Below, in pieces: positions 43,178 to 52,170 of a stretch of DNA of 64,000 nucleotides; the stretch's first letter is position 1, and each line of letters starts with the position of its first letter. The DNA is taken from NCBI RefSeq assembly GCF_029601685.1, contig NZ_JARRIR010000010.1, positions 1 through 64,000 on the forward strand, read 5' to 3'. Source of the DNA: Metarhizobium sp017305935 (GTDB lineage: Bacteria; Pseudomonadota; Alphaproteobacteria; Rhizobiales; Rhizobiaceae). The position numbers were made by a program, and so were the translations under genes. The notes below the pieces were generated by a model, which did not search any database, was not told where the DNA came from, and saw nothing but the letters and a program-made list of their open reading frames with translations.

Positions 43178-44067
43178 TGAAGAATAGGACCTTTCATCAA
43201 GCCCGTGTTTCTTCGCGGGAATTCGTCAATCCGGGGATGATTGAAATAGTTCTCGAGGGCGAAGGACTGGGCGACTACCCTTCCACGGGTATTCCCGACG
43301 AATTCGCTCGCCTTTATTTCCCGAGCAACGATGCAGGCTTGATCAGGCATCCAGATATTCCGGTTGCACTGGGGCAAAAGAGAGAGCGATCGGCTGGGCC
43401 TTGCCATAGCGAAGTATACACCATCCGCTCGTTCGACCGGGTGAAGCGCGAACTGGTAATTGATTTTGTCGTCCATAAGGGCGGCAAAGCCAGTACATGG
43501 GCGCAAGGAGCGCGCCAGGGTGATCCGCTGGTTCTCTCCAGCCCACATGGAATGTATCGTCCACAGACATGGAAGCGCAAGCAGTTGTTCCTTTGCGATG
43601 CCACGGGCATTCCGGCGCTCGCACGCATCTTGGAGACGCTTCCCTCCGAGACCGAGTGCCTCGCGATCATCGAGATTGCCGATCCGACCCACCGTTACGA
43701 GTTTCAACCGTCATGCAGGCTGGAAACGGTCTGGCTGGAGCGAAGCGGCAATGGTGTGGCTCCGGGCCGGCTTTGTGAGGCGCTGCATTCCCTACCGCCC
43801 GCAAGGCTTCCCGATTACGTCTGGATGGCGGGCGAGCATAAGCAAGCCCGTGCCATCCGTCGTCACCTGCGCCAGCAATGGCAACTGCCCTGCGAGCGCT
43901 ATGCAGTCGCCGGCTACTGGATCGAAAAACGCGCGGAATGGATGGCCGCTTGGAAGGATATAGAGCCGGCGTTGAAACGGAGGATCGAGACCAGCTGGTC
44001 CTCCGGCCGCGACAGGGAGGAAATCCGCGACGAAGTGGATGCCATGATGGAGGAAGCGGGCCTTTGA
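43177..44067 (+). CDS. Siderophore-interacting protein (FAD/NAD(P)H ferric-siderophore reductase)
   Basis: A 296-residue ViuB/SIP-family flavoprotein. The FAD-binding barrel has YPSTGIPDEFARLYFP and SEVYTIRSFDRVKRELVIDF with VVHKGGKASTWAQGARQGDP. The NAD(P)H domain has LFLCDATGIPALARILETLP and DYVWMAGEHKQARAIRRHLR. It reduces imported ferric siderophore in the cytoplasm to release iron. ATG 43177 shares its A with the receptor stop (TGATG), and GTG 43174 is an alternative. The stop overlaps the next gene at TTGA. A C-terminal extension of about 40 residues (ALKRRIETSWSSGRDREEIR) goes beyond the usual family end. Confidence 0.88.
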   Translation: MKNRTFHQARVSSREFVNPGMIEIVLEGEGLGDYPSTGIPDEFARLYFPSNDAGLIRHPDIPVALGQKRERSAGPCHSEVYTIRSFDRVKRELVIDFVVHKGGKASTWAQGARQGDPLVLSSPHGMYRPQTWKRKQLFLCDATGIPALARILETLPSETECLAIIEIADPTHRYEFQPSCRLETVWLERSGNGVAPGRLCEALHSLPPARLPDYVWMAGEHKQARAIRRHLRQQWQLPCERYAVAGYWIEKRAEWMAAWKDIEPALKRRIETSWSSGRDREEIRDEVDAMMEEAGL

Positions 44068-45065
44068 ACGTGTGGAAACCATCGCGGCGTGAAATCCTGA
44101 AATCCATTGGCGGCACTTTGATTACCTGCCTCGCGACACAGTCCTCAGCGGCTGCATCGTCTTTTCCGATGTCCTTCGATCATGCCTTCGGCACAACTGC
44201 CATCGACCGGGTGCCGCTGCGCGTCGCCTCGCTCGGCTTTCTCGAACACGATACCTTGCTGGCGCTGGGCACCGTGCCTGTCGGTATCAAAGGATGGTTT
44301 CAGAGCCTGCCGCATGCCACCGGGCCTTGGGCTGCGCATCTGCTGGCCGGCGCTCAGCCCGTTCCACTCGCGGGAGGCGAAATTCCGTTCGAGACGCTTC
44401 TCGATCTCGAGCCTGACCTCATCGTGGCGCTCTACACCAATCTGACGCAGGAGGAATACGACCGGCTGACCAGTATCGCGCCGACGATTGCGTGGACGCG
44501 CGCGGCAGGGCCCTGGGGAACGTTCTGGGAGGATACCGCTCGGCTCCTCGGTCGTATTCTCGACCGGGAAACAAGGGCCGAAGAGCTGATAGCCAATGTC
44601 CACGAAACCTACAGGTCATTGCGGGAACGCTACCCACGCCTTGCCGGAGCCCGGGGAATAGCAGGCAATTCGGCTGGCGATACCTTCGTGGTCCGCGGGC
44701 CGCGTTACGATACTGGTGCCCTGATGGTCGGCCTCGGCATCGAATGTCCGGCGGAAATTCTTGCTTATATCGGAACATCGACCCTTGCCCACTTCAGTTG
44801 GGAACAGGTGTCCCTCATCGGCCACGGGCTGGATGTCATCCTCTGGGATGTCCATGGCGATGGCAATGTTTCCGCCATGGCGCGCCGGATGGAGATGCTG
44901 GGTGTCTATCCCGGCGAAAAGCGGATCGTCTTCAACAGCGCGGTCAGTATGGTGTCTATGGCCATGGCTTCGCAATCGGTACTCAGCATTCCATTTGCGG
45001 CCGAACTGATCGCGCCGCGCCTTGCCGCCGCGATCGACGGCAAGGCCGCTGTTCAGGTGAATTGA
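44064..45065 (+). CDS. Iron-siderophore ABC substrate-binding protein (Tat-exported)
   Basis: A 333-residue FepB/FhuD-type helical-backbone binding protein. The N-terminus PSRREILKSIGGTLITCLAT carries a twin-arginine motif (SRREILK), so export is probably folded via Tat. FETLLDLEPDLIVALYTNLT then QEEYDRLTSIAPTIAWT is the typical cluster A/B segment. The start is assigned to TTG 44064, overlapping the reductase stop (TTGA) with GGAGGAAG eight bases upstream; GTG 44070 is possible. It delivers the ferric siderophore to the two FecCD permeases that follow. Confidence 0.87.
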   Translation: MNVWKPSRREILKSIGGTLITCLATQSSAAASSFPMSFDHAFGTTAIDRVPLRVASLGFLEHDTLLALGTVPVGIKGWFQSLPHATGPWAAHLLAGAQPVPLAGGEIPFETLLDLEPDLIVALYTNLTQEEYDRLTSIAPTIAWTRAAGPWGTFWEDTARLLGRILDRETRAEELIANVHETYRSLRERYPRLAGARGIAGNSAGDTFVVRGPRYDTGALMVGLGIECPAEILAYIGTSTLAHFSWEQVSLIGHGLDVILWDVHGDGNVSAMARRMEMLGVYPGEKRIVFNSAVSMVSMAMASQSVLSIPFAAELIAPRLAAAIDGKAAVQVN

Positions 45066-45080
45066 GAAGGCGCAACGGCG

Positions 45081-46139
45081 ATGGGTCCTGGGCAACCGGA
45101 AAAGATGCCGCCGATCATGGGCGGAACCGGCAGAGTATATGCAGTGAACCGTCTGTCGCAAAAGGTCTGGCTGATGCTGGCAACGGCGGTATTGGCGCTG
45201 CTGGTCTTTCTGAGCCTGGCATGTGGCGTACGTCCGCTTTCCCTGCATACGGTCTGGACCATCATGCTCGGCGGCGGTGCTGTCGATGAGCGCGCGGTCG
45301 TACTGATGTTGCGGCTGCCGCGGACACTTCTCGGCCTTCTGGTCGGCGCTTCGCTCGGCATCGCCGGAGCGATGATACAAGCGCTGACGCGCAATCCGCT
45401 GGCCGATCCCGGCCTGCTCGGTGTCAATGCCGGCGCTTCCTTCTGTATCCTGCTCGGGAGCGCATTGTTTGAAGTTTCCGCACCGGATGGCCTCATCTGG
45501 TTCGCCTTCGCGGGGGCCTGCGCGGGGGCCTGCCTCGTGCATCTTCTGGGCCGCACCGGCGGACCCTCGGCAACGCCTGTGCGGCTCGTGCTCTGCGGGG
45601 TCGCAGTAGCTGCCGTTCTTGGCGGCCTGACCTCGCTGATCTCGCTGCTCGATCCTGCCGCATTTGACCGGTTCCGACACTGGAACGCAGGTGCGCTCGG
45701 GTCTTCGGAGATGCATACCGTCCGGCAGAGTGGAGGTTTCATGCTGGCGGGATGCGTCCTGTCGTTGCTTGTGTCGAGGCGTCTCAACATCGTGGCGCTC
45801 GGAGATGCCAAGGCGCATGCGCTCGGCGTCGATATCGTTGGAACGCGTCTCCTGTGCCTAGTTGCGATCACGCTTCTTTGTGGAGCCGCGACCGCCGCTG
45901 TAGGGCCGATCGGTTTCGTCGGCCTGACGGTGCCGCACGTCGCGCGCACGCTTTGCGGCCCGGATCAGCGATGGATCGTTCTTTTCTGCGCTATTCTTGG
46001 ACCCGTACTTCTGCTCACCGCCGATATCCTGGGCAGACTGATTGCGGCGCCGGCTGAACTTCCTACCGGGATACTCTGTGCCTTTGTTGGCGCGCCCGTG
46101 TTCATCGCTCTTTTGCGACGGACAATCCAAAGTCGGTGA
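45081..46139 (+). CDS. FecCD-family iron-siderophore permease 1
   Basis: A 352-residue inner-membrane permease with about ten helices. Family motifs are MLRLPRTLLGLLVGASLGIA then GAMIQALTRNPLADPGLLGV and NAGASF. DAKAHALGVDIVGTRLL and AVGPIGFVGLTVPHVARTLC (the coupling-helix region) complete the signature. The start is taken as ATG 45081 with GAGAAGG upstream; ATGs at 45105 and 45117 would remove part of the hydrophilic leader. It works as a heterodimer with the next permease. Confidence 0.9.
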   Translation: MGPGQPEKMPPIMGGTGRVYAVNRLSQKVWLMLATAVLALLVFLSLACGVRPLSLHTVWTIMLGGGAVDERAVVLMLRLPRTLLGLLVGASLGIAGAMIQALTRNPLADPGLLGVNAGASFCILLGSALFEVSAPDGLIWFAFAGACAGACLVHLLGRTGGPSATPVRLVLCGVAVAAVLGGLTSLISLLDPAAFDRFRHWNAGALGSSEMHTVRQSGGFMLAGCVLSLLVSRRLNIVALGDAKAHALGVDIVGTRLLCLVAITLLCGAATAAVGPIGFVGLTVPHVARTLCGPDQRWIVLFCAILGPVLLLTADILGRLIAAPAELPTGILCAFVGAPVFIALLRRTIQSR

Positions 46140-46154
46140 TGAGGGGGAGGAAGA

Positions 46155-47228
46155 GTGAGCTGGCATTCGATTTCCCTTCGCCCGGTTCCGTTCAGTCCCG
46201 GCACCTACGTATTGCGTATCGGCCGCTGGTCGCTCCGCTTCGATGCAAGGCTTATCGGCCATACACTTCTGCTGCTAGCTATGGCCCTGACCGTGGGCAT
46301 CCTGAGCCTCAAAAGCGGTGCGCGGCCATTCACGTTCGCTGAAATCACGGAGGCAATATTCATTGATGCCCCCCGAAGACTTCATCTTCCCATCATCGAG
46401 TGGCGGATGCCGAGAGTTGTGCTGGCTTTATTGGCCGGTTCAAGCCTTGGCATGGCAGGCGCGATTTTCCAATCGGTCTCGCGCAATTCGCTCGCTTCGC
46501 CCGACATCCTGGGATTCAGTACGGGTGCCGCCACTGGTGCGCTGTTTGTCATCCTGCTTGGAACGGGCGGTTACTATGAGCGCGCCGGCGCGGCGCTGCT
46601 CGGCGGAGGCATGACTGCTGCCGTGACCTATATGCTTGCGTGGAAAGGCGGCATTCAGGGGGTGCGGCTTGTGCTCGTGGGGATCGGCATATCCTCCATG
46701 CTGACATCACTGAATGCCTGGCTAGTTCTGAAGGCTGATCTTCGTCTCGCTATACAGGCGGCGGTCTGGCAGGTTGGTTCGCTGAACACGGTCAACTGGC
46801 GACAGGTGCAGCATCTTGGCTCGGCGCTCTCCGTCATAGTGCCTTGTACCTTCCTCCTCGGCCGCGCGATGCGCCAGCTCGAGATCGGAGAAGACCTCGC
46901 CCGTAGTCAGGGGCTTCGATCGGAATATGTGCGCGCGTCACTTCTTGCGTCAGGCATTGCGTTGACGGCAGCGACGACCGCGATCGTGGGACCAATCGCC
47001 TTCGTAGCCTTGTCGGCACCCCAACTAGCACTTCGATTCCTGCGGCTGCCGGGGCTTCGGCTTGCCCCTTCAGCCGCCATGGGAGCGTTGCTTCTTGTGT
47101 CCGGCGATTGGTTCGCACAGCATCTTTTCGCACCGAGGCTGATTCCTGTCGGCATCGTCACGATCTGCATTGGGGGGGCCTATCTCGTTTGGCTTCTCGC
47201 AGGAGAAACCAGAAGGAAGCAAAGCTGA
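46155..47228 (+). CDS. FecCD-family iron-siderophore permease 2
   Basis: A 357-residue partner permease. It shows EWRMPRVVLALLAGSSLGMA then GAIFQSVSRNSLASPDILGF and STGAATGA, DLARSQGLRSEYVRASLL and IVGPIAFVALSAPQLALRFL. A hydrophilic leader of 35 residues precedes the first helix. The start is GTG 46155 behind GGGGGAGGAAGA. Its TGA shares the A with the ATPase ATG (TGATG at 47226-47230), so the two are translationally coupled. Confidence 0.9.
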   Translation: MSWHSISLRPVPFSPGTYVLRIGRWSLRFDARLIGHTLLLLAMALTVGILSLKSGARPFTFAEITEAIFIDAPRRLHLPIIEWRMPRVVLALLAGSSLGMAGAIFQSVSRNSLASPDILGFSTGAATGALFVILLGTGGYYERAGAALLGGGMTAAVTYMLAWKGGIQGVRLVLVGIGISSMLTSLNAWLVLKADLRLAIQAAVWQVGSLNTVNWRQVQHLGSALSVIVPCTFLLGRAMRQLEIGEDLARSQGLRSEYVRASLLASGIALTAATTAIVGPIAFVALSAPQLALRFLRLPGLRLAPSAAMGALLLVSGDWFAQHLFAPRLIPVGIVTICIGGAYLVWLLAGETRRKQS

Positions 47229-48169
47229 TGGCTTTCTCCAACAGCACAACCGATACATTCGTGACATCGCGCTTGCTGGCCGAAGATATAACGCTGGCTT
47301 ACAACGGACGCGTTGTCGCAAGCAACCTTTCGGTCGCAATCCCGGACAGGTCGTTTAGCGCCATTATTGGGCCGAACGCCTCGGGAAAGTCGACATTGCT
47401 ACGGGCGCTCTCCCGGCTCCTTCGTCCCGAAAGCGGATCCGTCTATCTTGACGGCAAGCGGATATGGGAACTCCGGGCGAGAGACGTGGCGAAGATACTT
47501 GGGCTGTTGCCGCAATCCGCGATCGCCCCCGATGCAATAACGGTATTCGATCTCGTCAGCCGCGGGCGCTACCCTCATCAAGGATTGTTTCGTCAATGGT
47601 CCGAAGACGATGAAGCGGCGGTTTTCTCGGCTCTTGACGCCACGAAAACCACCGGCCTCGCCGGACGTTGTATGGACGAGCTTTCAGGCGGGCAGCGGCA
47701 GCGCGTCTGGCTTGCAATGGTTCTAGCGCAGGAGACATCGCTACTTCTTCTCGATGAGCCCACGACCTATCTGGACATTGCGTACCAAATCGAGTTGCTC
47801 GAGCTCCTGGCCGAACTCAATGCCGGCGGCCGCACCGTGGTCGCCGTGCTCCATGACCTCAATCACGCCTGCCGCTTTGCGTCGCATGTGATCGCCATGA
47901 AGGGCGGCGCCATCGTCGCGGAAGGCAAGCCGGCAGAAATCATCACGGAAGAACTGGTCGAGGATGTGTTCGGCCTCCCGTCTATTATCATTCCCGATCC
48001 CGTCGCAGGAACCCCGATGATTGTTCCAAAGCAGAAAAAGGTGTCGGCTATGGGTGAGGTCGCATGCCAAGCACAGCCATCGCGGGCCTCACGACCCGAC
48101 TTGACCGCCGCATCCCGCCTGAATGGCCTCAGTTCCTCCCGCATTCCGCGAAAGCCGCACCAAGGTTGA
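47228..48169 (+). CDS. Iron-siderophore ABC ATPase (FecE/FepC type)
   Basis: A 313-residue ATPase: AIIGPNASGKSTLLRALSRL (Walker A), LGLLPQSAIAPDAITVFDLV (Q-loop), DELSGGQRQRVWLAMVLAQE (signature), SLLLLDEPTTYLDIAYQIEL (Walker B) and the switch His in VVAVLHDLNHACRFA. The conserved part ends about residue 265 (IPDPVAGTPMIVPK). The remaining ~45 residues (KKVSAMGEVACQAQPSRASR onward) are unlike the family and probably result from a frameshift or fusion into non-coding DNA. A 38-codon frame at 48064-48180 and a tail LLLKRFGTYRRRVAG just downstream suggest remains of another gene. The nucleotide-binding core is complete. Confidence 0.88.
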   Translation: MAFSNSTTDTFVTSRLLAEDITLAYNGRVVASNLSVAIPDRSFSAIIGPNASGKSTLLRALSRLLRPESGSVYLDGKRIWELRARDVAKILGLLPQSAIAPDAITVFDLVSRGRYPHQGLFRQWSEDDEAAVFSALDATKTTGLAGRCMDELSGGQRQRVWLAMVLAQETSLLLLDEPTTYLDIAYQIELLELLAELNAGGRTVVAVLHDLNHACRFASHVIAMKGGAIVAEGKPAEIITEELVEDVFGLPSIIIPDPVAGTPMIVPKQKKVSAMGEVACQAQPSRASRPDLTAASRLNGLSSSRIPRKPHQG

Positions 48170-48428
48170 TCTTCTCCTGAAGCGCTTCGGCACCTACCGC
48201 CGCCGCGTCGCGGGCTAAGGCGTGTGGGGATTCACGATGAAGCTTGGATGTGATTCAAGCTATTCTCCTGCGAAGTCACACCGCCCGCTTATTCAACCAT
48301 TTCCATGTCATCGACATGTGCCGGTTCGCTCACCTTGCAGGGGTATGTACCGCAAGCCCCGCTGCGGGCAACTTTAGCGTCGTGACAAGGGTGCGGAGCC
48401 CGCCTGCTTGTAAGGAAGGGAATGTAGA

Positions 48429-49439
48429 TTGAGACCGATACGCGCAATCGTCTATGGACTGGGTTCTGTGGGCCGGGTGACCGTCCGCTATCTCCGGGAA
48501 AAGAATGTCGAGGTTGTGGCTGCCTATGTGCGGACGATCGAGGGCAAGGATTTTTCGGCGCCGGAGCTTGCGGGTGTCGAGGTCTGCCAGCCGCATGTTC
48601 CCTTCGATAAATTCGAGGCGGATATCGTGCTGATGACCCATTGCACGCATCTCTCCGATCTCTACGAGCCGGCGGTCAAGGCCGCCAAGGCGGGTCTCGA
48701 CGTGGTGACCATCGCCGAGGATGCCTTCGAGCCCTTCTATGTCGACAAGGAAACGCCTGTGGCACGCGAGCTCGATGCGATCTTCCGTTCGCATGGCAAG
48801 ACGCTGGTCAGCGTCGGCGTGCAGGATACCTTCTGGTATGCCCAGCCTTTGTCCTTCCTCGCCTCGGTGCAGCGGATCGACCGGCTCATCGGCCGCAACA
48901 TCTGCGATCTCGGCGCCTTCGGCACGGTCGGCGGCCATAACGACCAGATCGGCATCACCCGTGAGGAGTTCCATGCCAAGGGCTACGATGCCCCTTCGGA
49001 TCATCGCGGCATTTTCGAAGTGGCGTTGCGGCCGCTGGTCCGGGCGCTCGGCCTCGGCATCAGGTCGACGAAGGTCGTGCATGAGCCGATCATCGCCGAG
49101 CACGATATGCCCAAGGCAAAGAGCGAACACCCGATCAAGGCCGGCACCACCTGCGGCTTCATGGAGCGCGTGGTATTCGAGCTCGACGGCGGCATCGTCG
49201 CCGAGGGACAATTCATCATGCAGCACCTGCCGGAAGGGGCGAGCGTCTTCAACGAATGGATCGTCGAAGGCGTGCCCAGCATGAACATGCGCACCGACAA
49301 TTTCCTCGGCGACGTCATCACGCCGGCATCGCTGGTCAACCGTGTGCGCGACACAATGGATGCCCAGCCCGGTTTCCTCAGCGTCGATCAATTGCCGCAG
49401 GCCCGCTTTTTCCCGACGCTTGTGCGGCGCAACGGCTGA
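48429..49439 (+). CDS. NAD(P)H-dependent amine dehydrogenase-like protein (DapB-like fold)
   Basis: A 336-residue protein of the dihydrodipicolinate reductase/diaminopentanoate dehydrogenase-like group. AIVYGLGSVGRVTVRYLREK gives a GxGxxG Rossmann loop at residues 10-15. DIVLMTHCTHLSDLYEPAVK and RNICDLGAFGTVGGHNDQIG, with MERVVFELDGGIVAEGQFIM near the C-terminus, are typical of this group. The likely chemistry is reversible oxidative deamination of an amine or amino acid. The start is TTG 48429, preceded by AAGGAAGGG. It opens the catabolic cluster and is followed 50 bases later by a flavin monooxygenase gene. Substrate unknown. Confidence 0.75.
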   Translation: MRPIRAIVYGLGSVGRVTVRYLREKNVEVVAAYVRTIEGKDFSAPELAGVEVCQPHVPFDKFEADIVLMTHCTHLSDLYEPAVKAAKAGLDVVTIAEDAFEPFYVDKETPVARELDAIFRSHGKTLVSVGVQDTFWYAQPLSFLASVQRIDRLIGRNICDLGAFGTVGGHNDQIGITREEFHAKGYDAPSDHRGIFEVALRPLVRALGLGIRSTKVVHEPIIAEHDMPKAKSEHPIKAGTTCGFMERVVFELDGGIVAEGQFIMQHLPEGASVFNEWIVEGVPSMNMRTDNFLGDVITPASLVNRVRDTMDAQPGFLSVDQLPQARFFPTLVRRNG

Positions 49440-49489
49440 CAGCGGCCCATGACCATCAGGCCCATCCGGCCATGACAAAGGAACGGAAC

Positions 49490-50674
49490 GTGAGTGCAAC
49501 ACAGAGCAATGCCTGGGTCGTCGAAACGCTTGGGGACGACTACAAATCCCCGGCCGAAATCCTCGAAAATCTGAAGGCGCTCGGGCCGCTGATCGAGGAG
49601 GAAGCGCCCGAGATCGACCGTATTCGCCACCTGACGCCGCGCATGGTCGCGGCGCTGAAACAGGCCGGCGCCTTCCGCATCGCCTGGCCGGCGGCCTGGG
49701 GCGGGCCGGAAATGCGCTTCGACGACCAGATCCGGGCCGTGGAAACGCTGTCCTATCACGATGCCTCCGTCGCCTGGAACGTGCAGATTCTCTCCGATAC
49801 TGGCTTTTACGGCGCGCAGTTCCCGGAAGAGATCGCTCGCGAGCTGTACGGCTCGATGGATTTCGCCACGGCCGGCGGCTATTACCCGCCGCAGCGCGCC
49901 GACCGGGTCGAGGGCGGCTGGCATATTCCCAAGGGGCGCTGGCCCTTCGGCAGCGGTATCCACAGCGCCGATTGCATCGTCTGCGGCATCCATCTGCATG
50001 AGAACGGCGAGGTGTTGCGCGATGCCGACGGCCAACCGGAATTCCGCGTCGCCTACCTGCCCAAGGACAAGGTGAAGCTGCTGGATACCTGGCATACGCT
50101 CGGCCTTCGTGGCTCCGGCAGCACCGATTATGAAATCGAGGATGTGGTCATCCCCGACAAATATGTCTTCAAGTATTTTTCCGGCGCGGCCAGTCATCTG
50201 CCGCCGCTGGCGCGCCATGCGGATTTCATCGCGATTTCGCTGCAGGGGGTGGTGCTCGGTCTTGGCCGGCGCATCCTCGACGATGTGCGCACCGAGCTGA
50301 AGAAGCGTTCGCCCAATGACCGCTTCGCCCGCATCCAGTATGCCGAGGCCGAGATGAACTACAACGCCGCCCGCGCCTTCTCGCTATCGACGGCGGCTTT
50401 GGTCAGCGACAAGCTGTTTGCCGGCCAGGAACTGACGGCCGACGAGGAGGCGATGACGACGCTCTGCTCCGTCAATGCCGGCCACCAAGTGCGCAAGGCC
50501 TGCGGCATGGCGCTGGAACTGCTGGGCGCTTCGATCATCTACCAGCGCAGCCCGTTCGAGCGTCGGCGCCGGGATCTCGATACGCTGATGGTGCATCTCG
50601 GCCACCAGCGCCGGGCGCTGGAAGCGGCCGGCGGCAGCATTCTCGGCGAAAACAACCTGCCGCATCTCGCATGA
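49490..50674 (+). CDS. Acyl-CoA-dehydrogenase-fold flavin monooxygenase, oxygenase subunit 1
   Basis: About 394 residues of the group D flavin monooxygenase/acyl-CoA dehydrogenase fold (relatives: HsaA, HpaH-type, DszC). MRFDDQIRAVETLSYHDASV then AWNVQILSDTGFYGAQFPEE is the N-terminal helical domain. GGWHIPKGRWPFGSGIHSAD is the middle beta domain, LRGSGSTDYEIEDVVIPDKY the hinge, and ALELLGASIIYQRSPFERRR then RDLDTLMVHLGHQ the C-terminal helices. No acyl-CoA base is evident, and a flavin reductase gene follows 16 bases later, which supports a two-component monooxygenase. GTG 49490 has AAAGGAACGG upstream; ATG 49472 would add six residues. Confidence 0.8.
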   Translation: MSATQSNAWVVETLGDDYKSPAEILENLKALGPLIEEEAPEIDRIRHLTPRMVAALKQAGAFRIAWPAAWGGPEMRFDDQIRAVETLSYHDASVAWNVQILSDTGFYGAQFPEEIARELYGSMDFATAGGYYPPQRADRVEGGWHIPKGRWPFGSGIHSADCIVCGIHLHENGEVLRDADGQPEFRVAYLPKDKVKLLDTWHTLGLRGSGSTDYEIEDVVIPDKYVFKYFSGAASHLPPLARHADFIAISLQGVVLGLGRRILDDVRTELKKRSPNDRFARIQYAEAEMNYNAARAFSLSTAALVSDKLFAGQELTADEEAMTTLCSVNAGHQVRKACGMALELLGASIIYQRSPFERRRRDLDTLMVHLGHQRRALEAAGGSILGENNLPHLA

Positions 50675-50689
50675 CAAGGAGCCGATCCC

Positions 50690-51241
50690 ATGGGTGAAAT
50701 GCAATTCGCCGCCGAATTCCAGACTGCGATGAACAATGGTGCCGCCATGGTCGACAAGTTCATGTACCGGGAAGCGATGTCGAAGCTGGGAGCGGCGGTG
50801 AGCGTTGTCACCTCGAATGGGGAGGCGGGGCTGTGCGGCGCGACCGTTTCGGCGGTGTGCAGCGTCAGCGACAGCCCGGCGACGCTTCTCGTCTGCGTCA
50901 ACCAGTCCAGCCGGTCGAACAGCGTGATCAAGACCAATCGGGTGCTCTGTGTCAATGTTCTCGCCGGCATCAACCGAAGGGTGGCGGACCTGTTTGCGGG
51001 TTCGACCGGCATCCCCTCCGACGAACGCTTTTCTCACATTCGCTATTCCAGTCTGAAGACCGGCGCGCCGGTTCTCGACGAAGCGATCGTTTCCTTCGAT
51101 TGCGAGCTGGACCAGGTCATCGAAGCCGGCACGCATTCGATCTTCCTGGCGCGGGTGGTGGATATCAGGGGCAACGATGCCGAGGCCTGCCTGGTCTATT
51201 TCGGACGGCAATACATTTCCGTCAGCGCATCGCCCGAATAG
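50690..51241 (+). CDS. Flavin reductase (HpaC/HsaB-like)
   Basis: A 183-residue Flavin_Reduct domain protein: REAMSKLGAAVSVVTSNGEA then GLCGATVSAVCSVSDSPATL, LVCVNQSSRSNSVIKTNRVL and FDCELDQVIEAGTHSIFLAR. These make the split-barrel FMN/FAD site with the TxSxxxSVS-like stretch. It supplies reduced flavin to the oxygenase encoded just upstream, and possibly also to the second oxygenase at 52.6-53.8 kb. The first ~25 residues precede the domain; ATG 50690 has AAGGAG ten bases before it. Confidence 0.88.
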   Translation: MGEMQFAAEFQTAMNNGAAMVDKFMYREAMSKLGAAVSVVTSNGEAGLCGATVSAVCSVSDSPATLLVCVNQSSRSNSVIKTNRVLCVNVLAGINRRVADLFAGSTGIPSDERFSHIRYSSLKTGAPVLDEAIVSFDCELDQVIEAGTHSIFLARVVDIRGNDAEACLVYFGRQYISVSASPE

Positions 51242-51364
51242 GTTTTCTTGGCATTATCTGCACGCAAGCCCGCCATGTCCCGCCGTACCGGTGGAGCATG
51301 GCGGGCTTTTTCGGTCGCCGCGCTACCGGTATTTTCATGCATTCACGAAGAGGAGATGTCGACC

Positions 51365-51670
51365 ATGCCCATATCCACCGCGCGCTTTGCCACCGCCCAT
51401 GCCGAAAAATATCTCCAGCAGCTTTGCAAACACTGGAGCCATCGTTTCTCGGTCGAGGTCATGCCCGGAAAGGGGAGGATCGATTTCAGCGGCGATGAAG
51501 TGCTCGATCTTGCCGCCGATGCGGACGGGCTCACTCTGGTCCTGCGTTCGACCGGCGATCCCGCCGCCCATGCCGATCTGGAGCGGGTGGTTGCCGAGCA
51601 TCTGAAGCGCTTCGCCTTTCGCGAGGTTTTCGCGCTCGACTGGTTTGGCATCGACCCTGACGAGACATGA
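51365..51670 (+). CDS. DUF2218 domain protein
   Basis: A 101-residue soluble protein matching DUF2218: ISTARFATAHAEKYLQQLCK then HWSHRFSVEVMPGKGRIDF and LERVVAEHLKRFAFREVFAL. DUF2218 proteins are small alpha/beta proteins, often beside siderophore-interacting proteins or iron reductases; function unknown. ATG 51365 has GAGGAG nine bases upstream, and ATG 51356 is a close alternative. It lies 123 bases after the flavin reductase, possibly in the same transcript. Confidence 0.75.
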   Translation: MPISTARFATAHAEKYLQQLCKHWSHRFSVEVMPGKGRIDFSGDEVLDLAADADGLTLVLRSTGDPAAHADLERVVAEHLKRFAFREVFALDWFGIDPDET

Positions 51671-51699
51671 AAAATGCCGCCGGAGCGATCCGGCGGCAT
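51669..51699 (-). terminator. Intrinsic terminator of the minus-strand monooxygenase-like gene
   Basis: ATGCCGCCGGA (51674-51684) pairs perfectly with TCCGGCGGCAT (51689-51699) over a GCGA tetraloop. Reading the minus strand, the stem is followed at once by TTTTTCAT. This is a textbook terminator for the gene ending at 51727, and it also separates it from the convergent DUF2218 gene. Confidence 0.85.
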
Positions 51700-51726
51700 A
51701 TCGATTCACCCAAGAATTCGGCTGGT

Positions 51727-52011
51727 TTATTCGACGACTTCGTAGATCGTATCGGTCGAGCGATGGCCGAAGGCCGCCTCGAATTTCTCGATATAGGGAC
51801 CGGCTTCGGCCTTGAAGGCGGCATAGGCTTCGGCGCTCGGCCATTCGTCGAAATCGAGGAATTCGCTGGCGCTGGTCACGGCGCGATGGCTGATGCGCTT
51901 GTGCTTTTCGAACAGCTTGACGATCGGGTCGAGCAGTTCGCCGTTCTTCGAGGCCCATTCCACCACGGCGCTATGGGCGACGGGGAAGCGGATGACAACC
52001 ATGACGGACAT
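51727..52011 (-). CDS. Small dimeric alpha+beta barrel protein (antibiotic-biosynthesis-monooxygenase-like)
   Basis: A 94-residue protein: SVMVVIRFPVAHSAVVEWAS, VKLFEKHKRISHRAVTSASE, FLDFDEWPSAEAYAAFKAEA and IEKFEAAFGHRSTDTIYEVV. Length and the strand-helix-strand-strand-helix-strand pattern fit ferredoxin-like ABM/EthD-type barrels, which dimerise and act on hydrophobic or quinoid molecules. Exact family uncertain. It is the last gene of the minus-strand run and is closed by a strong terminator; 160 bases separate it from the carboxymuconolactone decarboxylase-like gene. Confidence 0.65.
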   Translation of the reverse strand: MSVMVVIRFPVAHSAVVEWASKNGELLDPIVKLFEKHKRISHRAVTSASEFLDFDEWPSAEAYAAFKAEAGPYIEKFEAAFGHRSTDTIYEVVE

Positions 52012-52170
52012 TCATATCTCCATGTAAGTGGGGTTTCGGTGATCCCGGAAGGCTTGGCATTTTCCGGGATATCCATGGTCAGCTTATGCGAAGGGGAAGC
52101 GGCCTCATATACCTTGGAAGGGTGACGGTTCCCGGCTATCCATTTAGAATCAAAAGAAATTTCCGCGCGC

